Positions 1-8,604 of a DNA stretch of 64,000 nucleotides are shown here, one piece after another. Origin of the DNA: UBA7803 sp036381275. Its GTDB lineage: Bacteria > Pseudomonadota > Gammaproteobacteria > Pseudomonadales > Azotimanducaceae. Numbering within the stretch: position 1 is the stretch's first letter; each line of letters begins with the position of its first letter. The stretch covers positions 1 through 64,000 of the forward strand of contig DASVDC010000074.1 in assembly GCA_036381275.1 (NCBI GenBank), given 5' to 3'. The position numbers and the translations under genes were made by a program. The notes beneath the pieces were generated by a model. The model worked only from the letters and a program-made list of their open reading frames with translations. It was not told the DNA's origin and made no database searches.

Positions 1-710
1 AGCCGGTGACGGCGCCAGCCTTTGGTCAGTAGCCAGGTCATGGCCGGCGCCACTTCCTGGACTCGCGGCTTTGTGTCGCCCGCTAACTGGCTCCGTGGCG
101 GCCCCTTCCAAGGTGGGCGCTCGGCCGGCAGACGCTTCCACCCTTCGAACCACACCGCCGAGCTCGCCGGATCGAGCCGCACCACCGGCGGCGCCTTCCG
201 GTGCCGCTCGTAGTAGTGATGACGACCGTTGAGCAGAACGTAGGAGAGCGCATGCCGCACCTCCTTCGGCGTCCGCAGCAGCCGGTGGTAGCGCCCATCG
301 AGTACGCTGCCCCGTCGAGCAAACACCCGGTTCACGCACCGCGCGACCCGCGCCGCGAGGCTCTTCATCCCGCAGGCGAGCGCGAACTTCCCCTGCGCCT
401 CGATCAGGAAGTGCAGGTGGTTGTGCTGGATCGAGTAGTGCACGACCCGAAAGCCCGGCCGCTGGGCGCACTGGGCGAGGCTGTATCGGAACGCCGCGAC
501 GAAGCGCTTCCTGCGCAGGTTCGGCAGCCCCCGCTGCAGGCGCACGGTGACGTGTACGGGGCAGTGTCCAGGGATGGCTTCGCGGCGGCGGTGCAGCACG
601 CGCGCGTTGGGCCGCGCCTTCCGGCCCGCGCCGGGTCGCCAGCCGCCGCGTCCCGATGGGATCAGCACCATTTCGGTCTGCTTCGGTCGCCGTCTGCGTG
701 CCTTTGTCAT
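1..710 (-). CDS. RAYT / IS200-like HUH transposase (partial, 3' end outside window)
   Basis: The minus strand is open from an ATG at 710 to the left edge (236 codons, no stop seen). The N-terminus is very basic. The segment NHLHFLIEA, about residue 95, carries the HUH (His-hydrophobic-His) motif of Y1 transposases. Further on come a conserved GRYH segment and an ALSYVLLNGRHHY segment, where the catalytic tyrosine of REP-associated tyrosine transposases (RAYTs) would be expected. In this family the enzyme is a single-strand endonuclease thought to spread or process REP palindromes. A cluster of palindromic repeats sits just upstream of its start, the usual RAYT arrangement. The C-terminus cannot be assessed. 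Family is fairly certain; activity is not. Confidence 0.85.
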   Translation of the reverse strand, partial: MTKARRRRPKQTEMVLIPSGRGGWRPGAGRKARPNARVLHRRREAIPGHCPVHVTVRLQRGLPNLRRKRFVAAFRYSLAQCAQRPGFRVVHYSIQHNHLHFLIEAQGKFALACGMKSLAARVARCVNRVFARRGSVLDGRYHRLLRTPKEVRHALSYVLLNGRHHYYERHRKAPPVVRLDPASSAVWFEGWKRLPAERPPWKGPPRSQLAGDTKPRVQEVAPAMTWLLTKGWRRHR

Positions 711-717
711 GCGCCCA

Positions 718-1230
718 GATTAGGGCGCTGTTCATCGCGGCGATGCCGGCCTCGGCTGAAGGTCCGGTGCGAGATCGCCGCCATCCAACCGCAACAACGC
801 CCGAATCAATCCGCTACATGGCCCGAATCAAAGGCGAGAGCATTCGGGTGCAGCGCCGAAATCCCGGCAGTGCCGAACCTTGTCGGCTTGATTCGGGCGC
901 TGTTCGGTTCCCATGATGCGGTCGATGCCGAAGTTCCGTGCGAGATCGCCCACGTCGCACGATTGGCCGCGGGGGTAGCTGATGCCGACGTCGATACCCC
1001 TTTCCGGGTTTTGATTCAGGCGATGTTGCGACGCTCGGTGTGCAGGTATCGGGCCGGTGTCGGCGGAGGGATCTCGCGCCCGTTTCGTCCCTGCGGCTTG
1101 CAACATCGCCTGAATCAGACGCGGTCGGCTGGAGCCTGGCCTTTCAGCGCCGATCGCAGCCTGCCGCGCGTGTGAACTGATCCCGACGTCGATGCGTGCT
1201 CGGCGCCGTTCGATTCGGGCGATGTTGCGG
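718..1230. repeat. REP-like repeat cluster next to the RAYT gene
   Basis: A core GATTCGGGCGCTGTTC, with variants GATTAGGGCG and GATTCAGGCGATGTTGC, occurs at 718-733, 890-905, 1013-1029 and 1212-1230. It is inverted at 792-807, 821-830 (half) and 1100-1116. Between the cores, GTGCGAGATCGCC and GATGCCGACGTCGAT also recur, so a longer unit has been duplicated in both orientations. This is the BIME layout expected beside a RAYT gene. No credible gene lies here, although a short frame can be opened through it. Confidence 0.8.
1012..1117. repeat. Perfect 18-bp inverted repeat within the REP cluster
   Basis: TGATTCAGGCGATGTTGC at 1012-1029 is repeated exactly as its reverse complement at 1100-1117, with 70 bases between. 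The two arms could pair into a long hairpin in single-stranded DNA, the type of substrate used by Y1 transposases. Confidence 0.85.
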
Positions 1231-1376
1231 GAGGCGATCCTGCGCGGCGTACGCTGGCTCGTTCGGGGAGTGTCCGGGACAGGCCCGGGAAGACGGGTCT
1301 ACCGATCACCGCGACCCGAGAGGCCGCGGCTCCTTCACGCGGGTCGGCGCGGGGTGCGGGCGGACGTCGCCACCGG

Positions 1377-1410
1377 CGCGGGCAGCACCTCGGCGATCGT
1401 GCTGCCCGCG
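1377..1410 (-). terminator. GC-rich hairpin downstream of the tricorn-like gene
   Basis: CGCGGGCAGCAC at 1377-1388 pairs perfectly with GTGCTGCCCGCG at 1399-1410 around a 10-base loop. It lies about 30 bases beyond the stop of the minus-strand gene ending at 1442. No T-run follows, so it may be a weak terminator or an RNA 3' end stabiliser. Confidence 0.45.
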
Positions 1411-1441
1411 CCGCTTCGCTACCGCGCCCGACAGTCCAGAG

Positions 1442-4400
1442 TCACTGCCCGAGCTGCGTCGGCAGCGGTGGGGCCTCGCGCCGGCGCACCGGCTGGAAGT
1501 TCTCGAGTTGGGCGAGGACTTCGTCGATCGCGCGGCGGAGCTGGACGTCGACGCCGCGGTTGTATGCGACGGGGTCGAGCTCTACGTCGATGTCGGGGGG
1601 GACGCCCTCGTTCTCGATGGCCCAGCGGCCGTCGGGGGTGAAGAAGCGGAAGAACGGGACGACGAGCGTGCCGCCGTCGACCAGGGGCGGATTGGCCGCG
1701 ATGCCGATCAGGCCGCCCCAGGTGCGGGTGCCGATCAGCTTGCCGATGTTCATGTGGCGGAATGCGTAGGGCAGGAAGTCGCCGCCGGAACCGGCGTCCT
1801 GGTCGATCAGCATCACCTTCGGGCCGTAGACGGCGCCGCCGGGCGTGTCGAAGGGCAGGCCGTCGCGGTCCTTCCAGCTCGCGAGGTAGGTGCGGCTCAG
1901 CATGTCGGTGATGTAGTTGGCCGCCTGGCCGCCGCCGTTGGAGCGCTCGTCGATGATCAGCGCTTCCCGGTCCACCTGGGCGAAGAACATCCGGTTGAAG
2001 AACGTGTAGCCGGCGCCGGCCGTGTTCGGCAGGTAGATGTAGCCGACGCGGCCGTCGGTGGCCTCGTCGACCAGCCGGCGGTTCGACTCCACCCAGTGCC
2101 ACAGGCGCAGCTCGTCTTCGTCGTCGGTGGGGGTCACCACCACGGTGCGCGCGCCGTCGGTCGAGGGGCGGGAGTTCACCGTCAGGTGCGTCTGCTTGTC
2201 GACGGTGCCCTGCAGCGCCTCGAAGATGTTGTCCTCGGCGGTGAGCTCGCGGCCGTTCACCGCGAGGATGTAGTCGCCTTCCTCGATGCCGAGCTCCGGG
2301 CGGGCGAGCGGCGCGTGCAGGAACGGGTTCCAGCGCTCGCCGTCGTAGATCGTGCGGATCCGGTAGCGGCCGTTCTCGATACGCAGGTCCGCGCCGAGAA
2401 GGCCCGCCGGCGCTTCGCCGTCGGGTTTGTGGACGTCGCCGCCGCCGACGCGGTTGTGACCCACCTGCAGCTCCGCGATCATCTGCACCATCAGATCGTT
2501 CAGATCCTCGCGCCGGCCGACGTGCGGCAGCAGCGGCGCGTAGCGCTCCCAGACCGCGTTCCAGTCGAGCCCGTGCAGGTTGGCGGCGTAGAAGAACTCC
2601 CGCTCCATCCGCCAGGCGTCGCGGAAGATCTGCGCCCACTCCTCGCGCGGATCGACGCGCATGCGCATGCCGGAGGTGTCGAGCTTCTCGAGCTTGATCT
2701 CGTCCTTGATTTCCGCGGTCTGCAGCTCGTCGCTCGCGGTGCGGGCGAGCAGGAACGAGCCGTCGTGACTCAGCACCACCGCCGTGATCCCGTCGGCGAT
2801 CTTCTTCGCTTCGCGCTCCTCGAAGTCGAAGCGCATCAGCCGGTTCATCGTCTCCGGGGGCTCGTCCTCGGGGGTCTCGACGGCACCCGGCTGCACCTGA
2901 TCGACGTAGAACAGGTTGCCGTCCTTGTCGACGTCGAGATCGGTGTAGTTGCCCGCCGGTACCGGCAGCGCCACGATGCGCCGGTCGATCCCCTTCAGGT
3001 CGATTCGCGTGCGCGGCGGCGGTGCGTCGTCCGCTTCTCCGTTGCCGTTCTTGCCGTTCTTACCGTCTCCTTTCTCGTCGTCCTCCTCGTCGTCCTTGCC
3101 CTCGTCCCCGGTGCGGGGGGCGAGCGGCGACTTCCCGTCGGCGGCCAGCACGAGCCCGTACAGCGCGAGGCGGCGCGGCCGCTCCTGACTCGACAGATCG
3201 AGCCCGACCTGGGTCTGGCCGCTGTTGGTGGATGCGCCGAAGTACAGGTACTTGCCGTCCGGCGAGAACGCCACCTCCGCGACGTCGGCCATGCCGTCGC
3301 TGACCCGGGTGAGCGTCCCGCTCTCCGTCTCGTAGAGCATCAGATCCTGCAGCAGGTTCGGCTTCTCCAGCGTGAACGCGATCCAGCGGCCGTCGGGCGA
3401 GGTGTCTACGTGGAGGTCGTCGCGGCGCGCCTGGGTGGCGATGCGCCGCGTGCGCCCGTCGGAGAGGCGCAGCACGTGCAGGTTCAGGTGATTGTCCGAG
3501 TAGACGATGTGCGAGCCGTCGCCGCCCCAGTCCTCCAGGAAGTAGAAGTTGCTGCCGAGCGGGTAACGGCGCGGCTCGCGGAGTCCCGCCTGATCCACCA
3601 CGACCAGCCGCTGCGCATCGCCGGTGTCCTCGACGTAGGCGACCCGACCGCCGTCGGGCGACCAGAGCGCCGTGTAGGCGCGCTCGCGATCGCCCTGGGT
3701 GAGGTTGCGGGTCGAGCCGTGCTCGGTCGGCACCGAGAACACGTTGCCGCGGGCGGTGATCAGCGCGCGCTTGCCGGAGGTCGAGATGCCGATCGTCTCC
3801 GGCTTGCCGCCGACGTCCACCCAGCGCGGCCGGGTCTGCGGCAGATCCACCGCGAGGCGGATCGGCAACTCGCGCACCTGACCGGTGGCGGTGTCGAGCT
3901 CCTTCAGCCGGCCGCCGGCCTCGTAGACGACGGTGCCGTCGTGCACGTCCATCGACCGCACGTCCCAGACCGCCTCGTCGCTCAGGCGCCGCACCTGACG
4001 ATTCTGCCGATCGAAACGAAATACGTTGAATACCTTGTTTTCCCGGTCGGAGATGAAGTACAGCGTGTCGCCGTCCCAGCGCGGCTCGATGTCGTTCACA
4101 CGCTCGCCGGGAACCCGCGTGATACGATCGGTGCCCGGCACCAGGATGCGGATGAACGGCGTGGTGCCGCCACGGTAGCCGCGCCAGCCCGAGGTGCCGC
4201 CGTAGAGGCCGTTGTACGCCGGGCCGAACGCCATGTACGCGAGCTCCCGGCCGTTCCAGTCGCCGCGGAAGAACGGCGCTTCCATGACCTTCCGGGGCAG
4301 GCCGCCTTCGAGGGATGCTTCCCAGAGCTGGCCCGACCGGCCCGATGCGACCTCGCGGGCGGACGAGAACGCCACCCGCGCGCCGTCGGACGACCAGCCC

Positions 4401-4753
4401 GAAACCTCGTCTTCGCCCGGGTGGAAGGTGAGCCGGCGCGGTGTGCCGCCGGCGGTCGGGATCACGTAGACGTCGGTGTTGCCGCCGTACTCGGCGGTGA
4501 ACGCGATCAGGCGCCCGTCCGGTGAGAAATGCGGGCGGCGCTCCTCGGCCGGATCGCTGGTCAGCCGGCGCGGGTTGCCGCCGTCCCGGTCGGCGATCCA
4601 CAGGTCGCCGGCGTAGACGAACGCGATGTGCCGATCCGACACGCTCGGCTGCGCGAGGAGCAGGGTCGGCGGCTGCTCCTGGGCGGATGCCGGCGTCGCG
4701 GCGAGCAGGCCGATGAGCAGGATGCCGAACGGAAGCGGGCGGAAGATTCGCAT
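1442..4753 (-). CDS. Tricorn-like S41 protease with beta-propeller and PDZ domains, secreted
   Basis: I prefer the ATG at 4753 (1103 aa) over one at 4786 because it begins directly with a signal peptide: MRIFRPLPF, a hydrophobic run, then ASAQ. Residues about 30-670 hold TolB/WD-like blades (repeated SPDG, WSPDGGRVAY). After an acidic low-complexity stretch around 560-580 comes the core: LHGLDW (likely catalytic His, about 727), a PDZ segment (GDYILAVNGREL), GSGGD with the likely nucleophile Ser about 989, GTRTWGG, and ENEGVPPD with the catalytic Glu near 1047-1049. Tricorn relatives degrade oligopeptides; the signal peptide places this one in the periplasm. Nearest neighbours are unrelated, and pnuC lies 68 bases upstream on the same strand. 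Confidence 0.92.
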   Translation of the reverse strand: MRIFRPLPFGILLIGLLAATPASAQEQPPTLLLAQPSVSDRHIAFVYAGDLWIADRDGGNPRRLTSDPAEERRPHFSPDGRLIAFTAEYGGNTDVYVIPTAGGTPRRLTFHPGEDEVSGWSSDGARVAFSSAREVASGRSGQLWEASLEGGLPRKVMEAPFFRGDWNGRELAYMAFGPAYNGLYGGTSGWRGYRGGTTPFIRILVPGTDRITRVPGERVNDIEPRWDGDTLYFISDRENKVFNVFRFDRQNRQVRRLSDEAVWDVRSMDVHDGTVVYEAGGRLKELDTATGQVRELPIRLAVDLPQTRPRWVDVGGKPETIGISTSGKRALITARGNVFSVPTEHGSTRNLTQGDRERAYTALWSPDGGRVAYVEDTGDAQRLVVVDQAGLREPRRYPLGSNFYFLEDWGGDGSHIVYSDNHLNLHVLRLSDGRTRRIATQARRDDLHVDTSPDGRWIAFTLEKPNLLQDLMLYETESGTLTRVSDGMADVAEVAFSPDGKYLYFGASTNSGQTQVGLDLSSQERPRRLALYGLVLAADGKSPLAPRTGDEGKDDEEDDEKGDGKNGKNGNGEADDAPPPRTRIDLKGIDRRIVALPVPAGNYTDLDVDKDGNLFYVDQVQPGAVETPEDEPPETMNRLMRFDFEEREAKKIADGITAVVLSHDGSFLLARTASDELQTAEIKDEIKLEKLDTSGMRMRVDPREEWAQIFRDAWRMEREFFYAANLHGLDWNAVWERYAPLLPHVGRREDLNDLMVQMIAELQVGHNRVGGGDVHKPDGEAPAGLLGADLRIENGRYRIRTIYDGERWNPFLHAPLARPELGIEEGDYILAVNGRELTAEDNIFEALQGTVDKQTHLTVNSRPSTDGARTVVVTPTDDEDELRLWHWVESNRRLVDEATDGRVGYIYLPNTAGAGYTFFNRMFFAQVDREALIIDERSNGGGQAANYITDMLSRTYLASWKDRDGLPFDTPGGAVYGPKVMLIDQDAGSGGDFLPYAFRHMNIGKLIGTRTWGGLIGIAANPPLVDGGTLVVPFFRFFTPDGRWAIENEGVPPDIDVELDPVAYNRGVDVQLRRAIDEVLAQLENFQPVRRREAPPLPTQLGQ

Positions 4754-4820
4754 CTGCAGCAGGTCCCGGGTGGTTGAGCGCGCCACTATAACAGGAGCGG
4801 CACGAGCGGCGGTCGGACGA

Positions 4821-5453
4821 TCAGATTTCCCGGGGGGTGGCGGGCACGGTTCGGCCCTCTGCGTCCGGCTCCGGCATCGAGCGCTGCCAGCTCCGCCAGC
4901 CGGCCACTGCCATCGCCAGATAGACGAAGTAGAGGCCCGCGTACAACGGCAGCTCCTGCACCCAGTAGAGCCAGACCGAGACCACGTCGATCACGAACCA
5001 GAAGATCCAGTTCTCGATCTTCTTGCGCGCGGTGAGCCACATCGCGACGAGGCTCGCGACGAACACGCCGTTGTCCCAGTAGGGCAGCGCGGCGTCGGTG
5101 AGCGTGGCGAACGCGGTGCCGAGCACGAGCGTCCCCGCCGCGCAGATCGCCACCATCGCGATCATCAGCGAGCGGTTCGAGCGGGTGACCGGCAGCGTCG
5201 CCTCGGCCGGCGCCTTGCCGAACAACCAGTAGTACCAGCCGTACAGGTTCATCGGCAGGAAGCCGAGCACGTGCAGCGCCAGGTTCGCGTAGAGCCGTGC
5301 TTCCAGCAGCACCGTGACCGACGCGAGCACGTAGGCGACGCCGAGCGGCCAGGCCCAGAGGTTCTGCCGGATCAGGCACAGGACGATCACGAAGCCGAGC
5401 ACGGTGCCGACCGGCTCGTCCACCGCCAGCCACCATTGCCAGAGTTGCTCCAC
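4821..5453 (-). CDS. pnuC: PnuC-family nicotinamide riboside transporter
   Basis: 210 aa, the usual PnuC length, with about seven hydrophobic segments. PnuC landmarks are the RQNLWAWPLGV segment near residue 28 and NLYGWYYWLFG near residue 70; the Trp/Asn positions line the substrate pore in known structures. The family moves nicotinamide riboside across the inner membrane by facilitated diffusion coupled to phosphorylation inside. No NadR or riboside kinase is adjacent, although a nicotinate phosphoribosyltransferase lies 38 kb away. Some PnuC homologues carry thiamine or riboflavin (PnuT, PnuX), so substrate is inferred from the closest look only. Confidence 0.88.
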   Translation of the reverse strand: MEQLWQWWLAVDEPVGTVLGFVIVLCLIRQNLWAWPLGVAYVLASVTVLLEARLYANLALHVLGFLPMNLYGWYYWLFGKAPAEATLPVTRSNRSLMIAMVAICAAGTLVLGTAFATLTDAALPYWDNGVFVASLVAMWLTARKKIENWIFWFVIDVVSVWLYWVQELPLYAGLYFVYLAMAVAGWRSWQRSMPEPDAEGRTVPATPREI

Positions 5454-5467
5454 GCCCTTGTCCGCGG

Positions 5468-8383
5468 TCAGTACGGCAGCGAGTCTAACAGCAACGCCGC
5501 CGCATCGCCGAGCAGCGGGCGGCGGGAGATCAGCAACGGCTCGTCGATGCAGAGCGCCGCGCGGATACCGTATTCCCGCGTCAGTTGCGCCAGCGTCGTC
5601 ACGTTTGCGCGCTGGCGGGTGCTCCAGTTCGGCGGCGCCGACCGCGCGGCTTCGGCGATCCGGTTCGCGAGCGCCGGCAGCGTCAGGCGGGAAATCGCGC
5701 GCCGCTCCGACAGCGCCGCGTCGATCTCCCGGTCACTCACCGGTGCAGCGGCGAGGTGGATCAGCCGCGCGTCCGGCGCCGGCTCCTGCAGCGCGTGAAT
5801 CAGGCGATCGCACACCGCGTCGACGTCGGCGAGCTGCCAGCGCCAGGAACCTTCCGGCAGCACGCCGAGCAGCGCGAGGCTCGCCAGCGTGTTCGCGAGG
5901 CGCCCGGGATGGCCGCGGCCGATCAGGTGCGGCAGCCGCGCCACGGTCACCGGCAGCCCGCGTTCGGCCGCTTGCCAGACGAGCGCTTCGGCGGCCAGCT
6001 TGGTCTGCGAATAGCCGTCGGAGTGCACGAGCCGCGGCGCGAGCCGCTCGAGCAGCCGCCGCCCCCGGTGCGTCTCGTCCCAGCCCTCCTGCTGCGGATC
6101 GAGCGGCAGAACCGCGCTGCTCGACAGGTGCAGGAACGCCGCGCCGCCGGCGAGCGCGAGCTCGAGGAGCTGCCGCGTGCCGGCGACGTTCACCGGTGCC
6201 AGGCTCTCGTAGCCGGCGAACATGTCGACCCGGGCTGCCAGGTGCAGCACCGCGTCGGCGCGCTCGGCGAGGTCGCGCCAGAGTGGATCCGGCAGGCCGA
6301 GGCGCGGACGCGTGAGGTCGGCGGAGAGCTGGGTGAGCCGGGCCGCGGGCAGATCGCCCGGCAGCAGCGAGTGCAGCCGCGTGCGCGCGTGTTCGTCGCC
6401 CTCCGATCGCACGAGGGCGACCACCTCGAACGGGGTGCGCGTCAGCAGCGCGCGAAGCAGCCGGACGCCGAGGGTGCCGGTCGCGCCGCTGACCACGATG
6501 GTGCGTATCGCGTCGGAGCTCCGCCGGGCCGCGTGCGGCAGCCGGTCCATCGGCAGCGCGAAGCCTTCCGCGGCGCGGCCGGCGGGACGGGCGGCCAGAA
6601 AACGGGCCAGCTTCGCGGCGGTGGAATGACGCTGCAGGTCGCGGACCCGCACGGGCTTGCCGGTGAACGCGTGGATGCGGCCGCAGAGCACGATGGCGTC
6701 GAGCGAATCGCCGCCGAGGTCGTGGAACGTGTCGTCGGCGCGCGCCGCCGGCTGCTGCAGCACGTCGCGGAACGCGGCCAGCACGCTCTGCTCGAGCGCA
6801 TCGGTCACGGGCCGCGCCGCCGGCGCCGGGCCGCGTGCGTCGCGCTGCCCGGCACGCAGAGCGGCGGGATCGATCTTGCCCGAAGGCAGCAACGGCAGCT
6901 CGTCCAGCAGCTCGATACGGCCGGGCCGGCTCTGGGGCGGCAGCGTCTGCGCGAGGCGCGTGCGCAACCGCTCGATCAGGTCTGCCGGTGCCTCGGCCGT
7001 CGGCACCACGAACGCCGTCAGCCGCGGATACCCGTCGTCGGCGCCTTCCGCCAGTGCGATTGCCCGCGCGACGCCCGGCTGCTCGAGCAGCCGGGCGGTG
7101 ACCGTGTCGGGCTCGACCCAGGCGGCCCGGACCTTCAGCCGTCCGTCGAGCCGGCCGAGGATCTGCAGGCTGCCGTCGTCGTCCAGCCGGCCGAGGTCAC
7201 CGGTATCGTAGACGCGCTGCTCCCGACCCCCCAGCCGGATCGTCGGGAACGCGGCGGCGGTGGCCGACGCATCCAGATAGCCGACGGCGAGCGCGTCGCC
7301 CCCGATCAGCACGCGCCCGGGCTCGCCGGTGTCGAGCACGCGGCTGCGGTCTTCCGGGTCGACCACGTGCACTTCCGCGAACGGCGCTACCTGGCCCGCG
7401 GTGATCGGACGGCTCGGTGCGAGCACGCCGGCGGCGACGTCGTGGCATTCCGACAGCGAATAGAGGTTCGCGAACTGCACGTCCGGCAGGCGCTGCCAGG
7501 CACGCTCCATCAGCGGCGCCGTCACCGCCTCACCGCACAGCACGATCAGGCGCAGGCGCGCGAGCGCCGTCACGGTCTCGGTGCTTTCCAGGCAGGCGTC
7601 GAGCAGCGTGGGCGTCAGCATCAGTCGCGTGATTCCGTAACGCACCACGGCCGCGGCGAGCGCGAGCGGATCGCGCAGCGTCTCGTCCCGCAGCATCACC
7701 GCCGGAACGCCTGCGAGCAGCGCGGGCACCAGGTCCCAGACGCCGAAGATGTTGCAGCCGACCACGTCGCGCGCGGGATCGTACGGCCAGAGCGCGCTGC
7801 GCCAGCGGTGCGACAGCATCGAGCCGCGATGATCCGTCAGCACCGCCTTCGGCGTGCCGGATTCGGTGCCGGACGTGAGCAGCACGTGCGCCGGCCGATC
7901 GGCGGAAGGCTCCGGCGGCTGCACCTCGGTAACGTCGTCGGCGAGCTCGTCGGCCGTCACGCTGCGGTGACCGGGAAACCGGCCGGCACGCCCCGGGCCG
8001 CCGACGACCAGGCTCGGGCGCAGCGCGTCGAGCAGCGCGGTGAGCACCGCGGGCGGCGCGGCCGGGAGCGGCAGATAGCGGACACCCGCCCGCAGACACG
8101 CGAAATAGGTGATCGCGAGCTCGATGCCGTTCGGCAGCGAAACCGCGACCGTGGCGTCGTCCCCGCAGCGCGCATGCAGCGCGCGCGCCCGCTGCTCGAC
8201 GGCTTCGAGCAGCGCGCCGTTCGTGAGGCTCGAGGTCTCGTCCGAGAGCAGCGTGCGGTCGGGCCGACTCGCGAGCGCCTGGCGGAGTGCCAGATGGACG
8301 GTCGGCAGCGTGCGCGCTCCATCGGCCGGGCCGGTGCGGAGCTTCCGGTACCACGGCTGTCGGGTACTGGCGCGCCTTGGCAT
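5468..8383 (-). CDS. NRPS-like adenylation / carrier / thioester-reductase protein
   Basis: 971 aa from the ATG at 8383; the frame stays open upstream, but that part is basic and family-free. Three domains follow in order. An adenylation domain spans about 25-535, with an A3 motif reading LTSGTESGTPKA (near 170) and an A5 motif NLYSLSECHD, both divergent from YTSGTTGxPKG and NxYGPTE. A carrier domain has GGDSLDA with phosphopantetheine Ser near 560. A reductase domain has NAD(P) motif GATGTLG near 633 and YSQTK near 790. The family activates a carboxylic acid, loads it on the carrier and releases it reductively as aldehyde or alcohol. No condensation domain and no phosphopantetheinyl transferase are seen nearby. 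The substrate cannot be predicted. Confidence 0.9.
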   Translation of the reverse strand: MPRRASTRQPWYRKLRTGPADGARTLPTVHLALRQALASRPDRTLLSDETSSLTNGALLEAVEQRARALHARCGDDATVAVSLPNGIELAITYFACLRAGVRYLPLPAAPPAVLTALLDALRPSLVVGGPGRAGRFPGHRSVTADELADDVTEVQPPEPSADRPAHVLLTSGTESGTPKAVLTDHRGSMLSHRWRSALWPYDPARDVVGCNIFGVWDLVPALLAGVPAVMLRDETLRDPLALAAAVVRYGITRLMLTPTLLDACLESTETVTALARLRLIVLCGEAVTAPLMERAWQRLPDVQFANLYSLSECHDVAAGVLAPSRPITAGQVAPFAEVHVVDPEDRSRVLDTGEPGRVLIGGDALAVGYLDASATAAAFPTIRLGGREQRVYDTGDLGRLDDDGSLQILGRLDGRLKVRAAWVEPDTVTARLLEQPGVARAIALAEGADDGYPRLTAFVVPTAEAPADLIERLRTRLAQTLPPQSRPGRIELLDELPLLPSGKIDPAALRAGQRDARGPAPAARPVTDALEQSVLAAFRDVLQQPAARADDTFHDLGGDSLDAIVLCGRIHAFTGKPVRVRDLQRHSTAAKLARFLAARPAGRAAEGFALPMDRLPHAARRSSDAIRTIVVSGATGTLGVRLLRALLTRTPFEVVALVRSEGDEHARTRLHSLLPGDLPAARLTQLSADLTRPRLGLPDPLWRDLAERADAVLHLAARVDMFAGYESLAPVNVAGTRQLLELALAGGAAFLHLSSSAVLPLDPQQEGWDETHRGRRLLERLAPRLVHSDGYSQTKLAAEALVWQAAERGLPVTVARLPHLIGRGHPGRLANTLASLALLGVLPEGSWRWQLADVDAVCDRLIHALQEPAPDARLIHLAAAPVSDREIDAALSERRAISRLTLPALANRIAEAARSAPPNWSTRQRANVTTLAQLTREYGIRAALCIDEPLLISRRPLLGDAAALLLDSLPY

Positions 8384-8604
8384 GGGGGCATGATGCCAGG
8401 CTGCGAACGGGTGTGTGAACGGATTCCTGCGGAATTGACGCCGCCGCGCCGCTCGGGCCAAACTTCGCGGCAGCGCAGAAGCCCTCTGCCAGCAGGAAGC
8501 CGTCGACGATGCGTCACTTCTGAACCCGTCGCCCGTCCAGCCACGACCCGGCTGCCGTGCGACATGCGCGACTCGATACCCCGTTTCGAGAGCCGGAGGT
8601 TCAG

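Noticed and set aside
1196..4525. Very long open frame on the plus strand opposite the tricorn-like gene
   Set aside because: It lacks any recognisable domain and mirrors third-position GC bias of the real minus-strand gene, which has signal peptide, propeller and catalytic motifs.
4780..4830. Possible further REP copy (AGGAGCGGCACGAGCGGC)
   Set aside because: Only a short resemblance and no palindrome with CCGCTCC; not counted in the family.
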